NCBI GenBank assembly: GCA_035636095.1
Contig: DASPZU010000087.1
Location: 81,000 to 144,999, forward strand
Direction: 5' to 3'
Source: Gp7-AA10 sp035636095
Lineage (GTDB): Bacteria; Acidobacteriota; Thermoanaerobaculia; Gp7-AA8
DNA: 64,000 nucleotides
Notes under the pieces: generated by a model
What the model was told of the DNA's origin: nothing
The model's database searches: none
What the model saw: the letters and a program-made list of their open reading frames with translations, nothing else
Position numbers and translations under genes: made by a program
Shown: positions 27,807-36,602 of the stretch, one piece after another
Position numbering within the stretch: the stretch's first letter is position 1
Layout of the letters: each line of letters begins with the position of its first letter

Positions 27807-28310
27807 ATGCGACTGGCAGAAACACTCATCGATGAGCTGGAAAGAGAAGCAAAATCGACCGCCCGGATGCTGGACCGGGTCCCCACCGACCGGTTCGACT
27901 GGAAACCGCACGAGAAATCGATGTCGATCGGCCAGTTGGCCTGGCACGTCGCGACGGTGCCGCTCAACGGCGTGAACGGTCTCAAAACCAAGATCAAGGA
28001 AGTCGGCGGCATCGGACCTCGGCCGTCTCCAAATGCCGGTCAGGATCTCATCGCGGCGTTGAATGACTCCGTGGCGCAGCTCAAGGCGGCGCTGCAGGCG
28101 ACGTCCGACGAGACGCTGCTCAAGGATCGATTTTCATTCGTGCGCAACGGTCAGCCGGTCGTTACCTTTCCGATGATCGGTTTGATTCGCACGGTCGTGC
28201 TCAATCATTCCGTACATCATCGCGGACAACTTTCGGTTTATTTGCGTCTGCTGAACATTCCGGTCCCGGCGATGTACGGCACCTCGGCCGACGAGAGCAT
28301 GTTCGGTTGA
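27807..28310 (+). CDS. DinB-fold metal-dependent protein
   Basis: A 167-residue four-helix protein of the DinB/YfiT superfamily. The three metal His are in GQLAWHVA, and NHSVHHRGQLSVYLR near the C-terminus. The ending PAMYGTSADE is typical of this group. Members include thiol-dependent transferases and proteins of unknown action. It precedes glucokinase by 23 bp but appears to have its own promoter. Confidence 0.9.
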   Translation: MRLAETLIDELEREAKSTARMLDRVPTDRFDWKPHEKSMSIGQLAWHVATVPLNGVNGLKTKIKEVGGIGPRPSPNAGQDLIAALNDSVAQLKAALQATSDETLLKDRFSFVRNGQPVVTFPMIGLIRTVVLNHSVHHRGQLSVYLRLLNIPVPAMYGTSADESMFG

Positions 28311-28318
28311 TGGGGGAA

Positions 28319-28324
28319 TACACT
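28319..28324 (+). promoter_or_regulatory. -10-like box TACACT before glucokinase
   Basis: TACACT ends nine bases before ATG 28334. Confidence 0.5.
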
Positions 28325-28333
28325 ACGCCGCCG

Positions 28334-29260
28334 ATGCGCATCATCGCCGGCGACATCGGCGGCACAAAAGCCCTTCTGCGTTGCGTCGAGGACGGAAAAG
28401 TCGGCGTCGAGCAGCGGTTCGAAAGCCGCTCCTTCAAGACCTTCGATGCCCTGCTGACCCAATTTCTAACGCAGTGCACACGTCCGCTCGACGCGGCCTG
28501 CTTCGCCGTCGCGGGTCCGGTGCTCGAAGGTCGCGCCGAAGTCACGAATCTGCACTGGACGATGGATGCCCCTGCGCTCGCGAAAGCGTTCGGCATCCGC
28601 GAAATCGCGCTCATCAACGATTTCTACGCCGTCGCGCTCGGCGTTCCTCTCCTCGGGCCGGGCGACACGCTGCCGCTGCACGAAGGAAAACGCAGTGCGC
28701 GCGAGCCGATCGCGATCCTGGGCGCCGGCACGGGGCTCGGCGAGGCGGTCGTCATCTGGAGCGGCGATCAGTGGAACGTCGTTCCATCGGAAGGCGGCCA
28801 CGCCGATTTCGGACCGCAGGACGAGGCCCAGACAAAACTTTTTCTAGCGCTTCTGAAACGTTACGGACACGTGAGCTGGGAGCGCGTCTGCTCCGGCATG
28901 GGCCTCCAAAACATTTACGAGTTTCTGAGCGGGAAGGCGGCCGATCCAGCCCGCGTCGCGTCGCTGGCCGAGTCGGGCGATGCGATGGCACTGCAGGCGT
29001 TTGAGATGTTCGTCGACGTCTATGGCGCCGAAGCGGGGAACATGGCGTTGAGGGTGCTGGCGCGCGGGGGCGTCTATCTCGCCGGCGGCATCGCCGCCAA
29101 AAACATCAGATTTTTCACCGACGGGAAATTCGTGAAGGCGTTCCTTCGCAAAGGGCGCTTCCAGGAGATGTTGCGCGAGATGCCCATCGATCTCATCACC
29201 GACGAAATGGTCGGTTTGCGGGGCGCCGCAGAAATGGCGCGGCGCATCGCTTCGTTCTAA
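28334..29260 (+). CDS. glk: Glucokinase (ROK-independent, PF02685 type)
   Basis: A 308-residue enzyme that phosphorylates glucose with ATP to glucose 6-phosphate. The phosphate-1 motif GDIGGTKALL begins the protein, FAVAGPV and TNLHW follow, then AILGAGTGLGEAVV and SEGGHADFGP, all typical of the bacterial Glk family. ATG 28334 is preferred over 28307, because a -10-like box lies nine bases upstream of it. YchF follows after nine bases. Confidence 0.93.
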   Translation: MRIIAGDIGGTKALLRCVEDGKVGVEQRFESRSFKTFDALLTQFLTQCTRPLDAACFAVAGPVLEGRAEVTNLHWTMDAPALAKAFGIREIALINDFYAVALGVPLLGPGDTLPLHEGKRSAREPIAILGAGTGLGEAVVIWSGDQWNVVPSEGGHADFGPQDEAQTKLFLALLKRYGHVSWERVCSGMGLQNIYEFLSGKAADPARVASLAESGDAMALQAFEMFVDVYGAEAGNMALRVLARGGVYLAGGIAAKNIRFFTDGKFVKAFLRKGRFQEMLREMPIDLITDEMVGLRGAAEMARRIASF

Positions 29261-29269
29261 GCGCCCGCA

Positions 29270-30340
29270 ATGGGACTGAGTGTCGGAATTGTCGGGCTGC
29301 CGAATGTCGGAAAGTCGACCATCTTCAACGCGCTGACGGCTGCCGGTGCGCAGAGCGCGAATTATCCGTTCTGCACCATCGAGCCGAACGTCGGGATCGT
29401 GCCGGTGGTCGACCGCCGGCTCGACAAAGTCGCGGAGCTGGCGGAGAGCAAAGAGAAGGTCTACACCGATGTGAAAATCGTCGACATCGCCGGCCTCGTT
29501 CGCGGTGCCTCCAAAGGCGAGGGCCTGGGCAACCAGTTTCTGGCGAACATTCGCGAAACGGATGCCATCCTCCATGTCGTCCGGGCGTTCGAAGATCCCA
29601 ATGTCGTCCACGTCGAGCACACCATCGATCCGGCGCGTGACATCGAGATCATCGAGACCGAGCTTCTGCTGGCCGATCTGGAGACGCTCAACAAGCGGAT
29701 CGAGCGCGTCGGAAAGACGGCGCGCGTCGGCAAGGAGGCGCAACACGAGCTGGAGGAGCTCACGCGGGCGGCGGAGGCGGTCGAGAAAGGGACTCCGCTG
29801 CGCGCGATCGGCTTTTCATCGGATCTCAACCTGCTGACCGCCAAGCCGGTGCTGTACGTCGCCAACGTCGCGGAATCCGATCTCGGAAAAGAGACCGAGC
29901 ATGTGAAAAAGGTTCGCAGGATCTCGGCCGAAAAGGGGGGCGAAGTGATCGTGATCTGCGGCGAGCTGGAGGCGCAGATCGCGCGGCTTCCAGCCGAGGA
30001 GCGGCACGAATTTCTCGAGCACATGGGAGTGAAGGAATCGGGACTGGAAGCGCTCGTGCACGCGGCCTACAAACTCCTCGATCTGGAGACCTTCTTCACT
30101 GCCGGACCGAAAGAAGCGCGGGCCTGGACCATTCACCGCGGGGCGACCGCGCCGCAGGCCGCCGGAAAAATTCACAGCGATTTCGAGCGCGGCTTCATCC
30201 GTGCCGAGACCATCGCGTATGACGATTACGTCGCCGCCGGAGGCGAACAGGGGGCGCGGGCGGCGGGCAAGATGCGAAGCGAAGGGAAGGAGTACGTCGT
30301 GCAGGACGGAGACGTGATCCTGTTTCGCTTCAACGTCTGA
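29270..30340 (+). CDS. ychF: Redox-regulated ATPase/GTPase YchF
   Basis: A 356-residue OBG-family protein. P-loop GLPNVGKST at 8-16, switch region DIAGLVRGASKGEGLGNQFL, the YchF-type NVAESD in place of NKxD, and the C-terminal TGS domain (FTAGPKEARAWTIHRG ... RSEGKEYVVQDGDVILFRFNV). The changed G4 motif explains ATP preference. It binds ribosomes and is nearly universal. The stop overlaps the next gene (TGATG). Confidence 0.96.
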   Translation: MGLSVGIVGLPNVGKSTIFNALTAAGAQSANYPFCTIEPNVGIVPVVDRRLDKVAELAESKEKVYTDVKIVDIAGLVRGASKGEGLGNQFLANIRETDAILHVVRAFEDPNVVHVEHTIDPARDIEIIETELLLADLETLNKRIERVGKTARVGKEAQHELEELTRAAEAVEKGTPLRAIGFSSDLNLLTAKPVLYVANVAESDLGKETEHVKKVRRISAEKGGEVIVICGELEAQIARLPAEERHEFLEHMGVKESGLEALVHAAYKLLDLETFFTAGPKEARAWTIHRGATAPQAAGKIHSDFERGFIRAETIAYDDYVAAGGEQGARAAGKMRSEGKEYVVQDGDVILFRFNV

Positions 30341-30678
30341 TGCGTGCCGAAGCACTGGTGATCATGCTCGACGGCCCGGCGTGGCTCGGTGACGTATTGC
30401 GCAATCATGGCTTCAAAGTCGTTCGCCGGTATCAGAAAAGCGCCTTACCCACGTTTGTGTTAGGCGGCGCGAGCGCGATTCAAAACGCGCATAGAGTTCC
30501 GAACCTGCGCGGAGTCATTCTGTGGAACGCGCGCGGCACGAAGTCGACCGACCTCGCCGTTCCGCTGCTGCTGATCAACTCCGATCCGATCGATGCCCCC
30601 GACGTCACGCGATTCTCGGGCCGCGACATGAAACTGGCCGCCAAGCTCGTGGTGCGCTTCATCGCCGTGCATTCGTAG
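30340..30678 (+). CDS. Hypothetical protein coupled to ychF
   Basis: A 112-residue soluble protein that I do not recognise. It begins MRAEALVIMLDGPAWLGDVL and ends KLAAKLVVRFIAVHS; the alternation of short beta-like and helical stretches suggests a small alpha/beta fold. ATG 30340 overlaps the ychF stop by one base (TGATG), so translation is probably coupled. No signal or TM segment. Confidence 0.6.
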   Translation: MRAEALVIMLDGPAWLGDVLRNHGFKVVRRYQKSALPTFVLGGASAIQNAHRVPNLRGVILWNARGTKSTDLAVPLLLINSDPIDAPDVTRFSGRDMKLAAKLVVRFIAVHS

Positions 30679-30681
30679 GCG

Positions 30682-31121
30682 TTAACCGCGCGCCAAAGTC
30701 CAGATACGCATGGTGATCGCGGCGAGCGCAATGACCTGCCAGCCTGCCCATGTCACCAGGCACACCGTCATCCAGATCGGCACGGCGTCCCAGGCGTGTG
30801 CCGCGATGAAGTTCCCGAATCGGTGCCAAGCGGTCCAAAAAGAAAGACGTCGCAACCGATGCCCAAGAGCAGAAGGGATACGAGAATGATCATTCCCCCC
30901 GTCGAGTCGCGAGATCTTGCCACGAGTGAAGCGAACGGGCCCGCCGGTAGAGCGATCCATGAAACAAAAATTGGAGCAAACCAGCCGTGACCAGCACCGG
31001 TTAGAAATAACGAGAAGATGGTGCAGACCAATCCGGCAAGCGTAATGACGACCAGCTCGAGCAACAGGAAGAGATCACTTTCGCGCTCAGAGGGGTTCGG
31101 CACGCCGACATGGTACCGCAC
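30682..31121 (-). pseudogene. Small membrane protein split by a one-base frameshift
   Basis: The first frame (start near GTG 31121) encodes two or three TM helices ending ILVSLLLLGIGCDVFLF and then runs out of good sequence. A second frame continues with WTAWHRFGNFIAAHAW and a last TM helix to a stop at 30682. Adding one base to the A5 run at 30837-30841 joins them without a gap. Either the gene is inactivated, or the base was lost in sequencing. Function unknown. Confidence 0.5.
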
Positions 31122-31181
31122 GTGTTAGGCCGCGGTTTCTCCATCCCGTAGAAAAAAGGGCAAAGTGCAGACCTGACCCCA

Positions 31182-32297
31182 CTACTTATTGGGCAGCATG
31201 CCGCCGCGGCGGCGGCGACGCCGGCGGCCCTGCGGCGGCGGAGACTCGGCATTGGCCTCGTCGAGTTTGTCTTCGTCGAGCAGCCAGACCCATTGCGTCT
31301 GCTCCTTCTTATCCTCGACCGGGCGTTGCTGTCGATTGCGGAAGGAGCCCTGCACGCGCTCCGACGATCGCATCCTCTTCAATCGGATGAGCACTTCTTC
31401 GCTGAGGCGTCGATTGACCGAGATCAGGTCGGCCACCAGTCCGATCAGCATGGTCTGGAATCCGACGATCAGAAATACCGCCGCCAGGATCAACGACTGC
31501 ACGTGACCGGCGCGGTCACCCTGGAAATAGAACCAGAGGAATCGCGCGCCAATCGCGACGCCAGCAAGGATCAGAAGCGATCCGAACAGAAAGAATGTCT
31601 TGAGCGGCTTGTAGATGGTATAGATGCGAAAGACAGTCGCGATCGATTTGCGCAGGTACGTTCCGATTCCGCGGTACAGTCGCGATGGACGCAAGGGCGG
31701 GTTTGTCCGGACCGTCACCGACTGGACGCCGAGGTTGCGGTTGCCGGATTGGATGATGGTTTCGAGCGTGTACGTGAAAGGATTGAAGACGTTGATCTGC
31801 AGCGCCGCTTCGCGCGAGAACGCGCGGAAGCCGCTGGTCGCGTCGCCGACGCGAATTCCTGACGCCAGGCCGACCGTCCACGATCCGAGGCGCTGCAGCA
31901 TCCGCTTGAGAGGCGACATGTGCGGCGATTTCGAAACTTCGCGATCGCCGATCACGACCTCCGCGCTTCCGCGGACGATCGGCGCGACCAGGCGCGCAAT
32001 GTCGGCGCCCTGGTATTGATTATCGGCGTCGGTATTGACGACGATGTTTGCGCCAAGCCGAAGTGCCGCGTCGACGCCCGCGACGAACGCTGAAGACAGA
32101 CCGCGATGTGACTTCAGCTGCACCACATGCGTCGCGCCGGCCTTTCTGGCCACGTCAACCGTGTTGTCGGTGCTGCCGTCGTCGATCACCAGGGTTTCGA
32201 TCGAGGAGATGCCCTCGATCTTTTTCGGGATGTCGCGCAGCGTCTGCGCGATCGTCGCTTCCTCATTGAAAGCGGGAATTTGAACGATAAGCTTCAT
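31182..32297 (-). CDS. Family 2 glycosyltransferase with two C-terminal TM helices
   Basis: A 371-residue polyprenyl-phosphate sugar transferase of the DPM1/GtrB type. GT-A domain: IPAFNEEATI, VIDDGSTDNT (DXD-like), NTDADNQYQ, and the acceptor part (GFRAFSREAAL). Two TM helices follow at about 235-257 and 270-292. The tail is charged and ends PPPQGRRRRRRRGG, unusual for this family. Head-to-head with the GT2 gene on the plus strand: only three bases separate the two start codons. Confidence 0.93.
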   Translation of the reverse strand: MKLIVQIPAFNEEATIAQTLRDIPKKIEGISSIETLVIDDGSTDNTVDVARKAGATHVVQLKSHRGLSSAFVAGVDAALRLGANIVVNTDADNQYQGADIARLVAPIVRGSAEVVIGDREVSKSPHMSPLKRMLQRLGSWTVGLASGIRVGDATSGFRAFSREAALQINVFNPFTYTLETIIQSGNRNLGVQSVTVRTNPPLRPSRLYRGIGTYLRKSIATVFRIYTIYKPLKTFFLFGSLLILAGVAIGARFLWFYFQGDRAGHVQSLILAAVFLIVGFQTMLIGLVADLISVNRRLSEEVLIRLKRMRSSERVQGSFRNRQQRPVEDKKEQTQWVWLLDEDKLDEANAESPPPQGRRRRRRRGGMLPNK

Positions 32298-32300
32298 GCC

Positions 32301-33218
32301 GTGAAGGTTTCTGTGATCATGCCCGTCGAGCGACTCGGCGGTGATGCCGAGCGGGCGATTGGGTCCGTGCTTGCGCAGCAGACGGATTTTCCGTTCGAGC
32401 TGATCGTGATATCGGCCGCTCCGCTCTCTGCGCTGTCCAAGGCCGGCGTACGCAACGTTGTCGAGGGTAATCGTAATCCTGCAACTCGAAGAAATCGAGC
32501 GGTTTCCGAGGCGCGGGGCGAGATTCTGGCGTTCATCGATGATGACGCCATGGCCGATCCCTTGTGGCTCGCGACCGCGTGCGCTTATCTCAAAGAGTTT
32601 CCAAACGTGGTGTGTCTAGGCGGGCCGGATCCGGCTCCGGCAGACTCCTCGACCGCCGAATTGATCTCTGAAACGCTTCTTGCGACGCCTTATGTAGGGA
32701 GCGGAATCGCCTGCCATGAGAACCGGCGGGGCGTTTTTGTCATCAAGAAGTCCAGCGACATCGCCCTGGTCAACCTTTTTGTCCGCCGCGACGCGTTCAC
32801 CGGATTTGATGAGTCCGTCGGCTACATTGGCGAGGACACCGCCCTCGTCGAAAAGCTGATGCAAACCGGCGAGGTCGTCTATCACTCCGGCGTCCGGGTC
32901 TATCACCGCCGGCGCGCGTTTCCCGGTCCTTACCTGAAGCAGCGATGGCGCTATCGCGTCAAAACGGGACAACGCCCAATTCGGGACCGTCGCGTGTACT
33001 GGTTCCTCATCGCGGGCACATTGACGATCTTCATCCCGCTCCTCTGGCTCAAGTACTACCTGGTCACCCTCTTCCTGGGCGCCCGCACCACGCGGCTGCC
33101 GAAGTCGTACTGGCCGCTGCTGCCATTCGCGTTCGCGCTGCACCATCTGACGTACTATTTCGGCATTTTGTGGGGACTTCTGCATGTTCGTCGCCGATCC
33201 ATCCAAACCGCCGAGTGA
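32301..33218 (+). CDS. Family 2 glycosyltransferase
   Basis: A 305-residue GT-A glycosyltransferase. N-terminus VKVSVIMPVERLGGDAERAI, donor-site motif FIDDDAMADPLWL, then the acceptor region ENRRGVFVIKKSSDIA and GEDTALVEKL. Two hydrophobic helices near the C-terminus (about 228-250 and 270-292) suggest membrane association. GTG 32301; TAAGCT (32288-32293) lies seven bases before it. First gene of the plus-strand glycan cluster. Confidence 0.88.
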   Translation: MKVSVIMPVERLGGDAERAIGSVLAQQTDFPFELIVISAAPLSALSKAGVRNVVEGNRNPATRRNRAVSEARGEILAFIDDDAMADPLWLATACAYLKEFPNVVCLGGPDPAPADSSTAELISETLLATPYVGSGIACHENRRGVFVIKKSSDIALVNLFVRRDAFTGFDESVGYIGEDTALVEKLMQTGEVVYHSGVRVYHRRRAFPGPYLKQRWRYRVKTGQRPIRDRRVYWFLIAGTLTIFIPLLWLKYYLVTLFLGARTTRLPKSYWPLLPFAFALHHLTYYFGILWGLLHVRRRSIQTAE

Positions 33219-33513
33219 TGTCTTCATGTACACGCTGCATCCTGCGCGTCCCACGATGTTGCGCGAGGGCGCGACCGACGCCGAAAAAGCGCTGGCGGCG
33301 CAGCATTGGATGTATTCAATCGATCTGCTGAAGAAGGGTGTGGTGATGTTCGGCGGTCGGACGAGGGTCACCACCGATGACACATTCGCGATCATGGTTT
33401 TTCGGGCGAAGAATGCCGATGAGGCACGCGGCATCATGGAAGGGGATCCGGCGGTGAAAGGCGGCCTCTTTCGCGCGAAACTTTATCCATATCAACCGAT
33501 GCTGATGGAGTAG
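33184..33513 (+). CDS. YciI-like protein
   Basis: A 109-residue ferredoxin-like alpha+beta protein of the YCII family: MYTLHPARPTML near the start, MFGGRTRV in the middle, and ARGIMEGDPAVKGGLFRAKL at the end with the family's Asp-Pro. The function of YciI proteins is largely unknown. It overlaps the GT2 gene by 35 bases; an alternative start is ATG 33226. The overlap indicates cotranscription. Confidence 0.82.
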   Translation: MFVADPSKPPSDVFMYTLHPARPTMLREGATDAEKALAAQHWMYSIDLLKKGVVMFGGRTRVTTDDTFAIMVFRAKNADEARGIMEGDPAVKGGLFRAKLYPYQPMLME

Positions 33514-33550
33514 ACGCCGACAACGCCGTGTTGTCGGGTCAGATCGAAAC

Positions 33551-34633
33551 GTGAAATTCGCCGATAAAGTTCAGTACCTGCGCTACCTGGTCGATCGCCG
33601 CGGCATGAAGCCGATCTACATGATCCTCGGCCTCACGTACGACTGCAATTCATTCTGCCGCACCTGCTTCAACTGGGAGCAGCTCCGCAAGCACAAGGAG
33701 CATGAGCTGTCGTTCGATGAAATCCAGAAGACATTCTCGTCGCTCGGCGATCTGCTGTTTGTGGTGATGAGCGGCGGCGAGCCCTTTCTGCGCCGCGATC
33801 TGCCGGAAGTCTGCGCCATGCTGTCGTCGCAGAATCACGTCAAGCAGATCACGATTCCGACCGGCGCGATCGCGAGCGATCTGATCGCGCGGTCGACCGA
33901 GGAGACGCTGAAGCGGAGTCCGTCGACGCAGATCGTCGTCAACATCTCGATCGATCACATCGGCGAGAAACATGACTGGATCCGGGGCGTTCCGGGCAAT
34001 TACGAGAAGGCCAAAAAGACGTACGCGCATCTGATCGCGCTCCGCGATCGCTCCCCGAACCTGACCGTCAACGTGCACACATGCCTGTGCAATTACAACG
34101 TCGACGATCTCGACACCATCTTCGAGAACGTGCGCCGCGATTTTCCGAAGATCTCGTTTCACTCCTTCGAGATGCTGCGCGGCGATCAGCCCGACAAAAA
34201 CATTCAGCCCATCTCGACGCAGCGCTATCGCGAGGTGCTGCCCAAGCTGGAGGCGTACTGGAACTCCTTCCACCACTACGACAGCTTCCTGAAATTCGTC
34301 AAGGTCTACACCCGCAAGCTCGAGCTGGCAGTGCTGGAGCAGGAGACGCAGGTGCAGCCGTGCTATGCCGGCATGATCTCGGGCGTGCTCGACGCGCGCG
34401 GTGAAGTGCGGATGTGCGAGCTGCGCGATGCGGTCGGCAACGTCCGCGACACCGGCTACGACTTCGGACAGCTGTGGTTCTCGCCGGAGGCGGATGCACA
34501 ACGCGCATCGATCAAGGCTAAGGAGTGCCACTGCACGCACTCCTGCTTCCTCTCCTCCTCGCTGGTCTTCAATCCGCGGACGTGGGGGGCGTACTTTGCG
34601 TCCACTGTCGTGAATTTCCTCTCCGCGGCGTGA
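33551..34633 (+). CDS. Radical SAM / SPASM-type protein 1
   Basis: A 360-residue radical SAM enzyme. The [4Fe-4S] motif is CNSFCRTC (Cys32, Cys36, Cys39); the SAM-binding Gly motif is MSGGEPFLR. Extra cysteines near the C-terminus (CYAG, CELRD, CHCTHSC) fit a SPASM or twitch domain with auxiliary clusters. These enzymes modify peptides or sugars; the reaction is not predictable here. Start GTG 33551. Its stop overlaps the GT4 start (GTGA at 34630-34633). Confidence 0.88.
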   Translation: MKFADKVQYLRYLVDRRGMKPIYMILGLTYDCNSFCRTCFNWEQLRKHKEHELSFDEIQKTFSSLGDLLFVVMSGGEPFLRRDLPEVCAMLSSQNHVKQITIPTGAIASDLIARSTEETLKRSPSTQIVVNISIDHIGEKHDWIRGVPGNYEKAKKTYAHLIALRDRSPNLTVNVHTCLCNYNVDDLDTIFENVRRDFPKISFHSFEMLRGDQPDKNIQPISTQRYREVLPKLEAYWNSFHHYDSFLKFVKVYTRKLELAVLEQETQVQPCYAGMISGVLDARGEVRMCELRDAVGNVRDTGYDFGQLWFSPEADAQRASIKAKECHCTHSCFLSSSLVFNPRTWGAYFASTVVNFLSAA

Positions 34634-35676
34634 AGCGCGTCGCCATCGTCGGTCCGGTCTATCCCTATCGCGCCGGCATCGCCTACTGCACCACCCGACT
34701 TGCGCAGGAGCTCGATGCCGATGTCATTTCATTCAAGCGCCAATATCCGAAGCGGTTTTATCCGGGCGGCGACGACATCGATCCGACGCTCCCGCGTGCG
34801 GAGGCCGATTTCATCCTCGACATTCTCAATCCGCTGACCTGGCTTCGCGCGCGGCGGAAGTTGCGCGAATACGACGCCGTCATTTTTGTCTGGTGGATCT
34901 GGGTGTGGGCCATTCCGTATCGATTGATGATGTCGCGGCGCGCGATCCTGCAGTGTCACAACATCGGTGAAAAAGAGCCGGCAGCATGGAAACGCTTTCT
35001 CGCCAACCTCGTGTTTCGCCGCGCTGACGTCCTGGTCGTGCACGCGAAAACTGAAGCAGAGGAAGCGCGGCGGCGAACACGCGCGGAAGTCGTGGAAACA
35101 TTTCTGCCCGTTCACGAGTTAGGCCGCGAAATCCCCTCGCGCCAGGAGGCCCGTGAGCGCCTCGGCCTGACCGGCAACGTCGCCCTCTTTTTCGGTCATA
35201 TCCGTCCGTTCAAAGGGCTCGACGTCGCGCTCGAGGCGTGGACCAAATTGCAATCGAACGCCACATTGCTCGTCGCCGGCGAGCCATGGTGGAACGCGAC
35301 GTACGAGAAGCAGCCCAGGGTCCGATTCGATCTCCGCTTCATCCCCGATTCCGAGATCGCGAGCTATTTCGCCGCCGCCGACGTCGTCCTGGCCCCGTAT
35401 CGCAGCGAAGCCCAGAGCGGCGTCGCGCTGACCGCATTTCATTTTTCACGACCGGTCATCGCGACCGCGGTGGGCGGGCTTCCGGAGATCATCGACGGCC
35501 GCAACGGCATCCTCGTTCCGCCGGAGGATCCCGACGCGCTGGCAAGGGCCGTCGACGAGTTTTTCACCACTCGCGACCGGCCGTCGATGGAGCGCGCGGC
35601 CGCCGAAAGCGCCCGGCGTTACTCGTGGCAGGAATACGGCGCGATAATGAAACGCTTGCTCAGCGCGACACCATGA
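34630..35676 (+). CDS. Family 4 glycosyltransferase
   Basis: A 348-residue GT-B transferase. N-terminal acceptor domain begins VAIVGPVYPYRAGIAYCTTR; the C-terminal donor domain has LFFGHIRPFKGLDVAL and the EX7E-like stretch PYRSEAQSGVALTAFHFSRP, then VGGLPEIIDGRNGILVPPED. It is translationally coupled on both sides to radical SAM genes (GTGA before, ATGA after), so the three products probably act in one pathway. Confidence 0.92.
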   Translation: MKRVAIVGPVYPYRAGIAYCTTRLAQELDADVISFKRQYPKRFYPGGDDIDPTLPRAEADFILDILNPLTWLRARRKLREYDAVIFVWWIWVWAIPYRLMMSRRAILQCHNIGEKEPAAWKRFLANLVFRRADVLVVHAKTEAEEARRRTRAEVVETFLPVHELGREIPSRQEARERLGLTGNVALFFGHIRPFKGLDVALEAWTKLQSNATLLVAGEPWWNATYEKQPRVRFDLRFIPDSEIASYFAAADVVLAPYRSEAQSGVALTAFHFSRPVIATAVGGLPEIIDGRNGILVPPEDPDALARAVDEFFTTRDRPSMERAAAESARRYSWQEYGAIMKRLLSATP

Positions 35677-36602
35677 AATTCTCGCCTCGACGCATCAAAG
35701 TCGGCCTGGAGTTGACCTCGAAGTGCAACCTGCGCTGCGGCATGTGTCCGTTGCCGGTGCTGCGCCGTCCGTACGAGGACATGGACTGGTGGCTGGTCGA
35801 GCGGGCGGAGAAAGAAATCCACGGCGCCGGGCTGCGTCTCAAATGGCTGCACGAGATGGGGGAGCCGCTCTTGTATGCGCGTCTCGACGATGCCATCCGG
35901 CTCTTCCCCGAAGCGAGCGTCAGCACCAACGGTCTGCTGCTCTCCGAGGAGATGGGAGCGAAGTTGCTGGCCTCGCCGCTGAAGCGGCTGCGCATCTGCG
36001 TCGATTCGATCAATCCCCAGATCTATCCGACCCTCCGCACCGGCGGCGATTTCGAAAAGCTGGTCGAGCTGACGCGCGCCTTTCTGCGTCAGGCCAAAGG
36101 TCACCGCATGCGCATCGAGATTCAGAAGATGCGATCGCGCCTGACGCTCGACGAAACCGTCGACGATTTCAATCGCTTCTTCGATCTCGACAAATTCAAG
36201 AATGCGCGCGTGATCGAGAAGACTTGCGAGGCGCTCGACGTCAACGAGGAGACCGACCTGCACGGCAAATTCTACGGATGCGTGCAGGGTGCGTTCTTCA
36301 CGTGGGTGGTCGTTTTCGCCGACGGACGCGTCACGCACTGCTGCTATGACGCGCATGGCGAGCAGATCCTCGGCGACCTCAAGAAGCAGTCACTGCGCGA
36401 CATCATCGATAGTCCGCGGATGGCCGAGATGCTGGCGGCATTCGAGCGCCGCGACTTCACTAACCTTCCGCGCTGCGGCGAGTGCTTCAAGCACGGCGGC
36501 GAATCGCAGGCCTTCAACGACGTCCTCACCGGCGTGCAAAACCTGCCCAACCTTGCCAAGGACGTCGTGCGGAAGGTGATCGACGTCCGGTATCGCTCTT
36601 AA
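35673..36602 (+). CDS. Radical SAM / SPASM-type protein 2
   Basis: A 309-residue radical SAM enzyme. Cluster motif CNLRCGMC (Cys18, Cys22, Cys25), then HEMGEPLLYARL in the SAM region. C-terminal cysteines (YGCVQG, THCCYD, LPRCGECF) are of the SPASM type. It is shorter than protein 1 and only distantly like it. ATG 35673 overlaps the GT4 stop. Convergent with the dehydrogenase gene, sharing bases 36599-36602. Confidence 0.9.
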   Translation: MKFSPRRIKVGLELTSKCNLRCGMCPLPVLRRPYEDMDWWLVERAEKEIHGAGLRLKWLHEMGEPLLYARLDDAIRLFPEASVSTNGLLLSEEMGAKLLASPLKRLRICVDSINPQIYPTLRTGGDFEKLVELTRAFLRQAKGHRMRIEIQKMRSRLTLDETVDDFNRFFDLDKFKNARVIEKTCEALDVNEETDLHGKFYGCVQGAFFTWVVVFADGRVTHCCYDAHGEQILGDLKKQSLRDIIDSPRMAEMLAAFERRDFTNLPRCGECFKHGGESQAFNDVLTGVQNLPNLAKDVVRKVIDVRYRS

